Below are positions 8,569 to 20,084 of a DNA stretch of 64,000 nt, one piece after another. Every line of letters starts with the position of its first letter. The first letter of the stretch is position 1. The notes beneath the pieces are model-generated. The model was not told the DNA's origin. It ran no database searches and worked only from the letters and a program-made list of their open reading frames with translations. The stretch is from Rhodoferax ferrireducens T118 (GTDB lineage: Bacteria > Pseudomonadota > Gammaproteobacteria > Burkholderiales > Burkholderiaceae_C): assembly GCF_000013605.1 (NCBI RefSeq), contig NC_007908.1, forward strand, positions 496,001 to 560,000. The letters are read 5' to 3'. Made by a program: the position numbers and the translations under genes.

Positions 8569-9693
8569 ATGCCCCGCCCGATCCAAGCCACCATTCACAC
8601 CGCTGCCCTGCGCCACAATCTGGCGCGCGCCCGTCTGGCCGCGCCAGATGCAAAAGTCTGGGCCATCGTCAAGGCCAATGCCTACGGCCATGGCATTGAG
8701 CGCGTGTTTGAAGGCCTGCGCGCGGCCGACGGCTTTGCCCTGCTGGACCTGGACGAAGCGCAGCGCGTGCGGGCGCTGGGCTGGCGTGGACCGATCCTTT
8801 TGTTGGAGGGTGTGTTCGAGTTGCGCGACCTGGAGCTGTGCTCGCGCCTGGACCTGTGGCACACCGTGCACTGCGACGAGCAGATCGACATGCTGGCCAG
8901 CCACAAGACCAAGGTGGCGCAACGGGTGTTCCTGAAAATGAATTCCGGCATGAACCGGCTCGGCTTTACGCCGCAACGCTACCGCGCCGCCTGGACGCGT
9001 CTGAATGCCCTGCCGCAGGTTGATGAAATTTCCCTGATCACGCATTTCAGCGACGCCGATGGCGCGCGCGGCATCACCGAGCAGATGGCGGTGTTTGCCG
9101 AAGTCACGCGCGACCTGCCGGGCGAGCGCACCTTGAGCAACAGCGCGGCCACCCTGCTTCACACGCCCGCCAGGCAGCCGGGCGACGGCTTCGTCGCCTC
9201 CGACTGGGTGCGCCCCGGCATAGCCATTTATGGCAGCGCGCCGGACTTTCCCCAGCACAGCGCCACTGACTGGGGGCTGCAGCCCAGCATGACACTTACT
9301 GCAAAAATAATAGCTACTCAAACAGTGGATACGGGGGCTAGCGTCGGATATGGCTCAACATTTGTGGCCGACAAGCCGATCCAGGTCGGTGTCGTCGCCT
9401 GCGGCTATGCCGACGGCTACCCGCGCCTGTGCCCCACGGGCACGCCGGTGCTGGTGAACGGGATTCGCACGCGCACCGTGGGCCGCGTGAGCATGGACAT
9501 GCTCGCCGTCGACCTGAGTGCCGTGACGGCAGCCGGTGGCCAGGTTGGGATCGGCAGCGAGGTCACCCTGTGGGGGCGTGCCGCCAATGGCCTGGTGCTG
9601 GGGATCGACGAGGTGGCGCAGCCGGCCGGGACGGTGGGCTACGAACTGATGTGCGCACTGGCGCCGCGAGTCCCCGTGCTGGTCGCAGACTGA
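8569..9693 (+). CDS. alr: Alanine racemase
   Basis: PLP-dependent enzyme making D-alanine for peptidoglycan; 374 residues. The PLP lysine is in WAIVKANAYGHG near residue 38, the second catalytic base (Tyr) is in SVGYGST near residue 260, and GYADGYPR and GRVSMDMLAVDL are conserved. The ATG at 8569 (MPRPIQATIHTAALRHN) matches the family start; the frame stays open upstream but does not look coding. The segment just before the catalytic Tyr (residues about 246-260, IIATQTVDTGAS) is encoded by a copy of the dispersed repeat, yet the family alignment I remember (E. coli Alr, IIAVRDHKAGEPVGYG) shows no gap there. Its TGA overlaps the next start (TGATG). Confidence 0.95.
   Translation: MPRPIQATIHTAALRHNLARARLAAPDAKVWAIVKANAYGHGIERVFEGLRAADGFALLDLDEAQRVRALGWRGPILLLEGVFELRDLELCSRLDLWHTVHCDEQIDMLASHKTKVAQRVFLKMNSGMNRLGFTPQRYRAAWTRLNALPQVDEISLITHFSDADGARGITEQMAVFAEVTRDLPGERTLSNSAATLLHTPARQPGDGFVASDWVRPGIAIYGSAPDFPQHSATDWGLQPSMTLTAKIIATQTVDTGASVGYGSTFVADKPIQVGVVACGYADGYPRLCPTGTPVLVNGIRTRTVGRVSMDMLAVDLSAVTAAGGQVGIGSEVTLWGRAANGLVLGIDEVAQPAGTVGYELMCALAPRVPVLVAD
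9303..9346 (+). repeat. Dispersed repeat copy 3, inside alr
   Basis: AATAGCTACT and ACGGGGGCTAG are both exact matches to the repeat core and are separated by exactly 12 bases, as in the other good copies. It is in sense orientation and in the shared frame, encoding IATQTVDTGAS. The outer arms are poor, so this is the core only. Confidence 0.75.
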
Positions 9694-10901
9694 TGGACTA
9701 CGTGATGCTTCCCGTGGCCCGGCTCAAGCTCGGCAACACGCTCCCGATTGATGTGTGGGCCCCGGACGGGCGCCTGCTGCTGCGCCGGGGGCAGGCGATC
9801 CTGTCAGAGCAGCAGCGCGAGATGCTGCATGCCCACCAGGCCTGCATGACCGCCAGCGATGCCCGCGCCTGGCAAAAAAGCTATGAGCGGCTGATCAACA
9901 CCCTGCTCCAGCGGGGCGCCGATCTCGACGCCATCATGCGGGCGGAACTGCCCAGTGAGCTCGTGGAGACCGACTACCTGTCGGGCGCCCAGGTTCTGGG
10001 GGGCTGGCTCGATCTGCAGGAGATTCTGCGCGGGCTGCTGTACCAGGGCGAGGCCGCCATCAACCCCTTGCCCCGGCTGGCGGGCACTGAGAGCCGGGCG
10101 CTGGAGCTGCTTCGCGCCGATCCGGATGAATGCCTGTTCATCCTGTTTCAGGCGCTGGCCGACATCAGCTTGGGCTACTGCGCGACCCATGCCCTGCTGT
10201 CGGCGGTGGTTTGTGCGTTGACCGCGGAAAAACTGGACATGGCGGCGGCTGCCGGCGGCAGCCTGTTTCGTGCCGCCCTGGTCATGAACATCGGCATGGC
10301 GCGGGAGCAGGACAAGCTGGCCATGCAGAGTTCGCTGCCAACCGAGGCGCAGCGCGTGCTGGTGCGGGAACACCCCTGCAAAAGTGTCGAGCTGCTGCGG
10401 CTCATGGGGGTGAGCGACGAAGACCAACTGGACATCGTGCGCTGGCACCATGAGGTTAATGAGTCACACGGGCTGGCGCACAACGTGATGGCTCGGCGCC
10501 TGCTGCGCCTGGCGGATGGTTTTGTCGCCAAGATGGCGGCGCGCAAGACGCGACTCGCCATGTCGCCCTTGGGCGCGGCGAAGTCGGTATTTTTGGGCGC
10601 GACGCCAGACACCGCCAGCATCGGTTCGGCCATGGCGACGGCGCTCGGGTTCTATCCGCCGGGCACTTATGTTCAGCTGTTCAACGGAGAAAAAGCGGTC
10701 GTCGTGGCGCGCGGCCTGCGCGCCAACCAGCCCCAGGTTGTGAGTATTGTCAATGCGGGCGGCATGCCCGTGAGCAAATATCTCTACCGCGAGACCAGCA
10801 ACCCGCGGTTTGCCATTCGCACGCCCATCAATGCGGAGCGGATCAAGGTCAAGGTCAGCCTGGAGAAGGTGCAAAAAGCGCGCAAGGAACACACTGACTG
10901 A
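9693..10901 (+). CDS. Degenerate HD-GYP-like protein
   Basis: 402-residue cytoplasmic protein starting at an ATG that overlaps the alr stop by one base, so probably translated with it. The C-terminal two thirds resembles the HD-GYP c-di-GMP phosphodiesterase domain, but key motifs are altered. HALLSAVV stands where the HD pair is expected, NIGMAREQ replaces HDIGK, REHPCKSVELL keeps the HP motif, and WHHEVNESHG keeps HHE but lacks the GYP tripeptide. The N-terminal part (LGNTLPIDVWAPDGRLLLRRG) resembles the small domain seen before many HD-GYP domains. I infer a probably non-catalytic or divergent phosphohydrolase with a regulatory role; catalysis is doubtful because several metal ligands are missing. 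The C-terminal 100 residues contain a small beta-rich segment (GTYVQLFNGEKAVVVARG) typical of this family's tail. Confidence 0.75.
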   Translation: MDYVMLPVARLKLGNTLPIDVWAPDGRLLLRRGQAILSEQQREMLHAHQACMTASDARAWQKSYERLINTLLQRGADLDAIMRAELPSELVETDYLSGAQVLGGWLDLQEILRGLLYQGEAAINPLPRLAGTESRALELLRADPDECLFILFQALADISLGYCATHALLSAVVCALTAEKLDMAAAAGGSLFRAALVMNIGMAREQDKLAMQSSLPTEAQRVLVREHPCKSVELLRLMGVSDEDQLDIVRWHHEVNESHGLAHNVMARRLLRLADGFVAKMAARKTRLAMSPLGAAKSVFLGATPDTASIGSAMATALGFYPPGTYVQLFNGEKAVVVARGLRANQPQVVSIVNAGGMPVSKYLYRETSNPRFAIRTPINAERIKVKVSLEKVQKARKEHTD

Positions 10902-10940
10902 CGTTGATGGACGCGGCCCCTGAGCGGGATGACAATCAAT

Positions 10941-10958
10941 CCCGGCGTCAGCGCCGGG
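10941..10958 (+). terminator. GC-rich hairpin before cbpA
   Basis: CCCGGCG-TCAG-CGCCGGG forms a perfect seven-base-pair stem 39 bases after the stop of the HD-GYP-like gene and 40 bases before cbpA. There is no T-tract, so it is a weak or Rho-assisted terminator or an mRNA processing/attenuation element rather than a classical terminator. Confidence 0.35.
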
Positions 10959-10998
10959 CTTGTGCTGGTGAGCCGTATTTATGGCCGGGAGGATGCAA

Positions 10999-11961
10999 GT
11001 GGAATTCAAGGACTATTACCAGATCATGGGTCTGCAGCGCAGCGCGACGCAGGACGAGATCAAGCGCGCGCACCGCACCCTGGCCCGCAAATACCATCCC
11101 GACGTCAGCAAGGAGCCCAACGCGGAGGCCCGTTTCAAGGAAATTGGCGAGGCCTATGAGGTTCTGAAAGACCCTGAAAAGCGCGCCGCCTATGACCAAC
11201 TGGGTGCCAACTGGAAAGGTGGGCAGGAGTTTCGACCGCCGCCGGACTGGAACGCCGGGTTCGAAACCGGCGGTGCGGGATTTGGCGCAGGCGAGGCCGG
11301 CGACTACAGCGACTTTTTCGAGTCACTGTTCAGTCGCGGCTTTGGTGCGCAGCGCGGTGGTCGGCGCGGGGGTGCCGCCTTTCATGCGCCGGGACAGGAC
11401 CGGCACGCCAAAATCCAGATTGACCTGGAGGACGCCTACCAAGGCGCCAAGCGCCGGGTCACGCTGCAGGTGCCCACGCTGGACGCCCAGGGCCATGTGG
11501 CCACGCGCGAACACACCATCGAATTCAGCATTCCCAAAGGGGTGCGCGCCGGGCAGCAGATTCGCCTGGCCGGCCAAGGTGACCCCGGCATGGGGCAGGG
11601 CGCGCCGGGTGACCTGTACCTTGAAATCGAGTTTCGTGCGCATGCGCACTACCGTATCGACAAGCATGATGTTTACCTGGATTTGCCGGTAGCGCCCTGG
11701 GAAGCGGCGCTGGGTGCACAGATTGAAGTGCCAACCCCGAGCGGCTTCGTTGAACTGAAGATCCCGGCCGGTTCGGTCGAAGGCCGCAAGCTGCGCCTGA
11801 AGGGCCGTGGCATTCCGGCGCGCACGCCCGGGGACTTCTACTTTGTGCTGAAAATTGCCTTGCCCCCGGCCGACAGCGAAGCGGCCCAGGCGTTTTACCG
11901 CAGCATGGCCACACAGTTCAAATCCTTCAAGCCACGCGCCAGACTGGGAGCCGCCGCATGA
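10999..11961 (+). CDS. cbpA: Curved-DNA-binding DnaJ-type co-chaperone CbpA
   Basis: 320-residue class II J-domain protein. The J domain is at residues 1-70 with the HPD motif in RKYHPDVSK, followed by a G/F-rich stretch (GFETGGAGFGAGEAG), no zinc-finger repeats, and two C-terminal substrate-binding domains (IPKGVRAGQQIRLAGQGDPG; LKIPAGSVEGRKLRLKGRG). It stimulates DnaK and can bind DNA. The GTG at 10999 is chosen because GGGAGG sits six bases upstream; the ATGs at 10981 and 10993 lack proper spacing, and the family starts at (M/V)EFKDYY. The stop overlaps cbpM (ATGA). Confidence 0.93.
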   Translation: MEFKDYYQIMGLQRSATQDEIKRAHRTLARKYHPDVSKEPNAEARFKEIGEAYEVLKDPEKRAAYDQLGANWKGGQEFRPPPDWNAGFETGGAGFGAGEAGDYSDFFESLFSRGFGAQRGGRRGGAAFHAPGQDRHAKIQIDLEDAYQGAKRRVTLQVPTLDAQGHVATREHTIEFSIPKGVRAGQQIRLAGQGDPGMGQGAPGDLYLEIEFRAHAHYRIDKHDVYLDLPVAPWEAALGAQIEVPTPSGFVELKIPAGSVEGRKLRLKGRGIPARTPGDFYFVLKIALPPADSEAAQAFYRSMATQFKSFKPRARLGAAA

Positions 11962-12305
11962 GTACCACGCCAAAGCGCGTCGCCACCCGCGCCGCGACCG
12001 CAGAACCGGCCACCGAGTTGACCCTGCTGGACATCAGCCGCACTTGCGCCGTGCAGACTGATTTCATCCTCGAGTTGATTGAGGAGGGGGTTTTGGCCCC
12101 GCTGGCGGGCAGTGCCCCCGGGAGCTGGCGCTTTACCACCGTACAGACCCGCCAGGTCACGGTGGCGGCGCGTCTGCAACGCGACCTGGGCGTGAACCCG
12201 GCCGGTGCCGCGCTGGCGCTGCAGTTGCTCGATGAACTGGAGACGCTGCGGGCGCAGCTTGCGGCCAGCGCATCGGACGATGACTCCGGTCCATCCAGCA
12301 CGCGA

Positions 12306-12314
<9 letters not shown>
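11958..12314 (+). CDS. cbpM: Chaperone modulator CbpM
   Basis: 118-residue MerR-like protein that binds the J domain of CbpA and inhibits its co-chaperone and DNA-binding activities. Recognisable parts are LTLLDISRTCAVQTDFILELIEEGVLAP (helix-turn-helix-like, given here as one continuous region around residues 21-48) and the C-terminal helix DLGVNPAGAALALQLLDEL. It overlaps cbpA by four bases, the standard cbpAM arrangement. Its 3' end overlaps the convergent P-type ATPase gene by nine bases. Confidence 0.9.
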
Positions 12315-14879
<2,565 letters not shown>

Positions 14880-17358
14880 TGCTTGCCCCCTTCAACCATC
14901 AATAAATACGCGACCACCAACGCCCCCAGCAAGCCAAAGTAAGACAGCGGCAGGGGCGTAAACCCCAAATAGGGCGCCAATGGCGTGAACGGCAACAGCA
15001 TCGCCGTGACCACGACCCCCAAAGACGTCAGCACCAGCCACCGATTCGGGTGGCTGCGCAAGGGGTTGCGCCGGGTACGGATGACAAAAATAACCAGCAC
15101 CTGGGTGGCGATGGACTCCACAAACCAGCCGGTGCGAAACAGGGACTCGTGCGCATTGAACAGACTGAGCAGCAGGTAGAAGGTCAAGAAATCAAACAGT
15201 GAGCTGATGGGACCGATGGTCAGCATGAAATTGCGGATGAAGGTCATGTCCCAGCGTTTGGGTTGGGCCAGGTTCTCCTCGTCCACGTTGTCCATGGGCA
15301 GCGTAATTTCGGACACGTCATACATCAGGTTGTTGAGCAAGATCTGCATCGGCAACATCGGCAGGAACGGCAGAAACAAGGTGGCGGCGGCCATGCTGAA
15401 CATGTTGCCAAAGTTGGAGCTGGTGGCCATCATGATGTACTTCATCACATTGCCAAAGGTGCGCCGGCCTTCCAGAATACCCTGGTGCAGCACCATCAGG
15501 TCGCGCTCCAGCAGAATCATGGCCGCCGCCTGCTTGGCCACGTCCACCGCGCCCTCGACCGAGATGCCGACGTCGGCCGTGTGCAGGGAAGGCGCGTCGT
15601 TGATGCCGTCACCCAGATAACCCACCACATGGCCGCGGCCTTTGAGTGCCAGGAGGATGCGGTTTTTTTGCGCCGGGTTGACGCGGCAAAACAGGTTGGC
15701 ACCCTCCACCCGGGCCCGCAGCGCGTCGTCGTTCAGGGCTGCCAGTTCGGTGCCGGTCAGTACGCCCTCGATGGCCACACCCAGCTGGGTGCAGACATGG
15801 CGCGTCACCCGCTCGTTGTCACCGGTCACGATCTTCACGGCCACACCGCTGGCCGCCAGCGCTTTCAGCGCCTCGCCGGCGCTGGCTTTGGGCGGGTCCA
15901 GAAAGGCGGCAAAACCCGCGAACACCAGCTCACTTTCGTCCGACACCATGGCGTGCGGGTGGTCGCCGGGCACATCGCGCGAGGCGATGCCAAGTACCCG
16001 GAAACCCTCCTCACTCAGACTGTCAAACAGTTGGGTGATGCGCACACGCGCCGCCGCGTCGAGCGCCACCGTGGCGTCTGCACTGTCCTGGTAGTGCGTG
16101 CACAAGCGAACAATATCTTCGGGTGCGCCTTTGACCACCAGCCGGCGCGCACCGGCGCGCTGCACCAGCACCGAGACGCGGCGGCGCTCGAAGTCAAACG
16201 GCACCTCGTCGATCTTGGTCCAGGCGGATACATCGATCTCTCCATGCGCCAGGATGGCATCGTCCAGCGGGCTTTTCAGGCCGCTCTCAAAATAGCTGTT
16301 GAGGTAGGCCAGCTCCAGAACGTGCGGATCGTCCTGGCCCCCTGCGTCCACGTGGCGCTCCAGTCGAATTTTGGCTTCGGTCAGGGTGCCGGTCTTGTCG
16401 GTGCACAACACGTCCATGGCGCCCATGTCCTGAATCGCCGATGGTCGCTTCACGATCACTTTCAAGGCCGCCATGCGCAGGGCGCCGCGCGTGAGCGTCA
16501 CCGACACCACCATGGGCAACAATTCAGGCGTGAGGCCGACGGCCAGCGCCACCGCGAACAAAAAAGATTCGAGCAGCGGTCGGTGCAAGGCCACATTGAC
16601 CAGCAAGGTGAACAGCACCAGCAGAAACGTCAGGCGCATGATCAGCATGCCGAAATGCCGGGTGCCGATCTCGAAGGCGGTGGGTGGCGCCTTATCAGCC
16701 AGGCTGACTGCAATTTGGCCCAGCGCGCTGGTGCTGCCGGTGCGTCCGATCAGCACGCTCGCCGAGCCGCTGACCACGGAGCTGCCCATGAAGACCGCGT
16801 CCGCCGCGTCCAGCGCCCAGGCCTGGGACGAGGCTTGTTCAGCGTCGGCTTGGTCCGGCAACGAGGCCCGCTTTTCCACCGGATAAGGCTCGCCCGTGAG
16901 TTGTGCCTGGTTGACGAAGAAGTCATCCGCTTCCAGCAGCCGCGCATCGGCTGGCACCAGATTGCCGGCCGACAGCAGCACCACGTCACCAGGCACCAGC
17001 TCGGTCACCGGCAGTTCGCGTCGCTGGCCGTCCCGCAGCACGGTGGCGGTGATGGCCACCTGCAGCGCCAGTTGTTCGGCCGCACGCCCGGCCCGGTAGG
17101 ACTGCACAAAGTCCAGCGTCACACTCATCAGCACGATCACCCCGATGATGAGGGCGCCCGTCACGTCACCCGTCAAGGCGGAGAGGCCGCTGGCCGCCAG
17201 CAGCACCAGGACCAAGGGGTTTTTGAAGTGCGCCAGAAACTGCAGCAGCAGCGCCCGTTGTCTGGCGGGCTGAAGCCGATTGGGGCCGTATTGCCTGAGC
17301 CGGGCGGCGGCGACAAGACTGGTCAGGCCGTTCATGGTCTATCCTCAACGCGCGGCTG

Positions 17359-17382
17359 CCACTGCGATGAATCCTGCAGTGG
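17359..17382 (-). promoter_or_regulatory. Leader hairpin upstream of mgtA
   Basis: CCACTGC and GCAGTGG form a seven-base-pair stem with a ten-base loop, 24 bases before the mgtA ATG on the minus strand. mgtA leaders in other bacteria carry Mg2+-responsive elements, but this sequence does not resemble the M-box or the Salmonella leader closely enough to name. The rest of the 302 bases between mgtA and yegP shows no gene that I recognise; it must hold the divergent promoters. Confidence 0.3.
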
Positions 17383-17637
17383 ATCAAGAGAGGCCGCGAG
17401 GAAGAGAACAGGGGTCATGTTGAGAACGGATGGGGCCGGTCATTGTGGTGGCGCCAGCTTGCGCAGCTATTGACGGTACTCAAGCCGATGGCAGCATTCT
17501 GCGCTGCCGCGCGGATGAGGCCGGGTCCTTGAGATTTCGCAAGCCGGAACCTGTGGCCTTTGCCTACGCTTGGGCGGGGATTGGAAAAACCGAGGGAAAA
17601 CCCGCAGGACGCGGTTCCTCACTACAGGAGAATTCAC

Positions 17638-17970
17638 ATGGCTGGCTGGTATGAATTGAGCAAGAGTAGCGATGGACAATTCCGCTTCGTCCTCAAGGAC
17701 GGCACGGGTGACACGCTGCTGACGAGTGAACTCTACAAAGCAAGGAGTTCGGCCGAGCAGGGCGTGGCATCGGTTCAGGCCAACAGTCTGCTGGACGAGC
17801 GCTATGAGCGCAAGACCGCGTCCAATGGAAAAGCATTCTTCAACCTGAAGGCGGCCAATCATCAGGTCATCGGCACCAGTCAGATGTATGCCACCGAGGC
17901 CGCGCGTGAAGCCGACATCGCCCGTGTCAAGGCGGAAGGTGCGTCCAAGACGGTCAAAGAGAAAACCTGA
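17638..17970 (+). CDS. YegP-like DUF1508 protein
   Basis: 110-residue protein with two tandem DUF1508 (YegP) repeats: residues 1-46 ([18 protein letters not shown]...) and about 58-103 ([18 protein letters not shown]...). The repeats fold as small beta-rich units with the conserved F-L-K/A-x-N/D pattern. Function is unknown; family members are induced under stress in some bacteria. The ATG is decided by ACAGGAG nine bases upstream. It stands alone, divergent from mgtA and convergent with the hpaI remnant. Confidence 0.85.
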   Translation: MAGWYELSKSSDGQFRFVLKDGTGDTLLTSELYKARSSAEQGVASVQANSLLDERYERKTASNGKAFFNLKAANHQVIGTSQMYATEAAREADIARVKAEGASKTVKEKT

Positions 17971-18021
17971 GCTTTCTGCCGGTCAGCGCTGGCGCCTTGA
18001 CTACACACCTTGCTGAACGTT

Positions 18022-18091
18022 AATGAGCCATATCTGGCTCTAGCCCGCGTCGAATATGCCCAGGTAGCTGCTATCTTGATAGCAATATTCA
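18022..18091 (-). repeat. Dispersed repeat copy 4, at the 3' end of the hpaI remnant
   Basis: On the minus strand it reads TTGAATATTGCTATCAAGATAGCAGCTAC..., then CGACGCGGGCTAGAGCC. It is a diverged copy: GCGGGCTAG replaces GGGGGCTAG. The first bases include the TGA stop of the broken hpaI gene, so the repeat starts exactly where the coding sequence ends. Confidence 0.75.
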
Positions 18092-18590
18092 ATAACCACT
18101 GTTCGCAGCGGCGGCTGCCGCCGACAGCTTGAACTTCTCCAGCAGCGCTGTCGCTGCCGCCGACAGCAGCATGGTCTCGACGCCCACCGCCACGAACAAG
18201 GCCCCGGCAGTCAACCATTGGCGGGCCTGGTCTTCGTTGCCGGCCAGGATGCCGGGCGGCCTGGGCCGCCGTGTCCACCATGGGCACCAGAATGGTCTGC
18301 ACACCCAGGTCGAGGTACTGTTTGATCAGCGCAGTCTCGCCCACGGATACGCGAACCACGGGGTGCGAACCAGGGCCCGCCAGCGCACTGGTGGCGCTGG
18401 CAATGGCTTGCAGTTGCCCGAGAACCGAGCGCAGATCGTTGGGCGCGTGCTCGCCGTCGATCACCAGCCAGTCATAGCCGGTGCCGGCCAGAATTTCAGC
18501 GCAATAGGGGTCAGCCAGACCCAGCCACAGGCCGATCTGGGCTTGCTGGTTTTGCAGGGCTTGCTTGAAGATGTTGACAGGTGTTTTCAT
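18089..18590 (-). pseudogene. hpaI: Truncated 4-hydroxy-2-oxoheptanedioate aldolase (HpcH/HpaI) remnant
   Basis: The first about 113 codons from the ATG at 18590 match HpaI well ([50 protein letters not shown]). The sequence then jumps, in another frame, straight to the family C-terminus ([27 protein letters not shown]). Compared with HpaI as I know it (about 260 residues), roughly 110-130 codons are missing from the middle, including the catalytic Arg and metal-binding Glu/Asp region, and the join near 18255 shifts the frame. The intact enzyme is a class II pyruvate aldolase of aromatic degradation. No neighbouring pathway genes are present. Repeat copy 4 lies at the 3' end. Confidence 0.85.
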
Positions 18591-18713
18591 GTTTGTTGCC
18601 TTTTCATCGGGTCTGCGCGCCTTGGTTGCGCTCGTCGCTCCAATGGTGATAGCCAGCGTCAAGCCGGTCAATCGCTTTGTTGTGGCACAGGCCCTCAGGC
18701 TGCCCAATGTTGC

Positions 18714-18730
18714 CCTAAGGCGCCCTTAAG
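18714..18730 (+). promoter_or_regulatory. PmrA-type direct repeat before the small membrane protein
   Basis: CCTAAG-GCGCC-CTTAAG matches the PmrA/QseB-type box YTTAAK-N5-YTTAAK with one mismatch in the first half. It lies 52 bases upstream of the ATG at 18782. A second, better box is at 24916, before a cytochrome b561 gene clustered with a PmrA/QseB-like regulator, so this gene may belong to that regulon. Confidence 0.45.
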
Positions 18731-18781
18731 ACTAGAGCGCGAAGATGGCGATATTGATTCACTTCGCCCCAGAGGCTCTCC

Positions 18782-18946
18782 ATGGATTCATCCCTTCGCT
18801 TATTCATCCATCAATTCGGCGGCGTCGTGCTGGCGGCACTGGTACCCGTGATCCTGATCGCTTTCATGTCGATTCCGTTCACTCTGGGTGGCCACCCCGG
18901 TGACGTTCGATCTGCTGCAGCGCCGGTCGCACGGCACATGACTTGA
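18782..18946 (+). CDS. Small single-pass membrane protein (54 residues)
   Basis: Short open frame with one hydrophobic segment at about residues 13-30 (GGVVLAALVPVILIAFMS), a basic/amphipathic N-terminus (MDSSLRLFIHQF) and a tail SIPFTLGGHPGDVR...HMT. The tail has the look of a conserved small protein in this bacterial group, but I cannot name a family. The frame occupies the space before the CDF exporter (51 bases away). A weak AGAGG precedes the ATG. The PmrA-type box upstream supports a real, regulated gene. Membrane topology with the N-terminus inside is a guess. Confidence 0.55.
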   Translation: MDSSLRLFIHQFGGVVLAALVPVILIAFMSIPFTLGGHPGDVRSAAAPVARHMT

Positions 18947-18997
18947 GGCCTTCGTTACCATTGACGCGTTAGCATCAAAATTCAACAAAAACTTCCC

Positions 18998-19954
18998 ATG
19001 AAATTCACCGAACTTGCCGATGACCCCGAGGACACAGACCACAGCCCGGCCGAGCGCATCGCCGCTGCTTCGCGCAGCACCTGGGTCAGCGTGGTTGTCA
19101 ACCTTGTCCTGACCATCACCCAGATCGCGATCGGTGTCGTGGCCAAGTCGCAAGGCCTGATTGCCGACGGCATTCATTCGCTGTCGGACCTGGTGGCGGA
19201 CTTTGTCGTGCTGTTCGCCAGCCACCACAGTAAAAAAGACGCTGACGCTGACCACCCCTACGGCCACCAGCGTTTTGAGACCGCAGCCTCACTGGTGCTG
19301 GGCACGCTGTTGCTGGCCGTCGGCCTGGGCATGTTGTGGTCGGCCGCGCGCAAGCTGGAAGCGCCCGAGACCGTGCAGACCGTCCACATCATGGCCCTGT
19401 GGGTGGCCGGCGGCGCGCTGATCGCCAAGGAGCTGTTGTTCCGCTACATGCTGTCGGTGGCCAAGCGCGTCAAGTCGAGCATGCTGGTGGCCAACGCCTG
19501 GCATGCGCGCTCGGATGCGGCGTCCTCGCTGGTGGTGGGCATCGGCATCGTCGGCAATCTGGCAGGCTACCCGATCCTGGATCCGATCGCCGCGCTCATC
19601 GTCGGCTTCATGGTCACCAAGATGGGCTGGGGCTTCAGCTGGGACGCGCTGCACGACCTGATGGACCGCGCGGTGGACGAGCAGGAGGTGCAGGCCATCC
19701 GCCTGACGCTGATCGAAACTCCGGGCGTGAGCGGCGTGCACGACGTGCGCACGCGCAAGATGGGCGACATGATCGTGGTGGACGCGCACATCGAAGTCGA
19801 TGCCGCGATCAGCGTCGAGGCCGGCCATGACATTGCCGTCGAGGCCAGGCAGCGTGTGCTGCAGCGCCATCGGGTGCTGAACCTGATGACGCATGTGGAC
19901 CCTTGGCGCCGGCCTGATCTGGACCACCCGACGCCTGCAGCAGCGCCACGCTGA
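18998..19954 (+). CDS. Cation diffusion facilitator (FieF/CzcD-like) metal exporter
   Basis: 318-residue CDF transporter with six hydrophobic segments. The metal site HxxxD pairs are visible: LIADGIHSLSDLVADF in helix 2 and NAWHARSDAASSLVVG in helix 5. A DHPYGHQRFE loop follows helix 2, and a C-terminal cytoplasmic domain ends in VDAHIEVDA...THVDPW. It exports Zn2+, Fe2+, Mn2+ or similar in exchange for protons; the selectivity residue pattern (D/H in helix 2 and H/D in helix 5) allows several metals. The start MKFTELADDPEDTDHSPAERIAAASRST is at the first ATG. Confidence 0.92.
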   Translation: MKFTELADDPEDTDHSPAERIAAASRSTWVSVVVNLVLTITQIAIGVVAKSQGLIADGIHSLSDLVADFVVLFASHHSKKDADADHPYGHQRFETAASLVLGTLLLAVGLGMLWSAARKLEAPETVQTVHIMALWVAGGALIAKELLFRYMLSVAKRVKSSMLVANAWHARSDAASSLVVGIGIVGNLAGYPILDPIAALIVGFMVTKMGWGFSWDALHDLMDRAVDEQEVQAIRLTLIETPGVSGVHDVRTRKMGDMIVVDAHIEVDAAISVEAGHDIAVEARQRVLQRHRVLNLMTHVDPWRRPDLDHPTPAAAPR

Positions 19955-19976
19955 CGGGCGGGGCGTCTGTGCGGGT

Positions 19977-19990
19977 TTGACAAAGATCAA
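19977..19990 (+). promoter_or_regulatory. FNR/ANR-type site before the reductase-cytochrome operon
   Basis: TTGACAAAGATCAA matches TTGAT-N4-ATCAA with a single mismatch (C for T in the first half). It is 95 bases upstream of the GTG that starts the ferredoxin-NADP reductase-like gene and outside the coding region of the CDF gene. The position suits an activator site around -41 if transcription starts some 50 bases before the gene. It implies oxygen-limited expression of the operon. Confidence 0.6.
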
Positions 19991-20084
19991 GCTCGCGTGG
20001 AAGGACCTTCCTAGAATGAACGCGACAGCGTCAGACTGCGGCTGCGACCAGCCGCGATGTTCAATTCATCAGTAAGAGTTATCC

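Noticed and set aside
15263..17473. A 736-codon open frame antisense to mgtA
   Set aside because: The His/Gln/Arg-rich composition is typical of antisense frames; the minus strand encodes a clear MgtA.
17880..18088. Reading the hpaI frame on into the yegP antisense to give a longer protein
   Set aside because: After the junction the sequence no longer matches the family; the true C-terminus is in another frame, so the long frame is an artefact of the frameshift.
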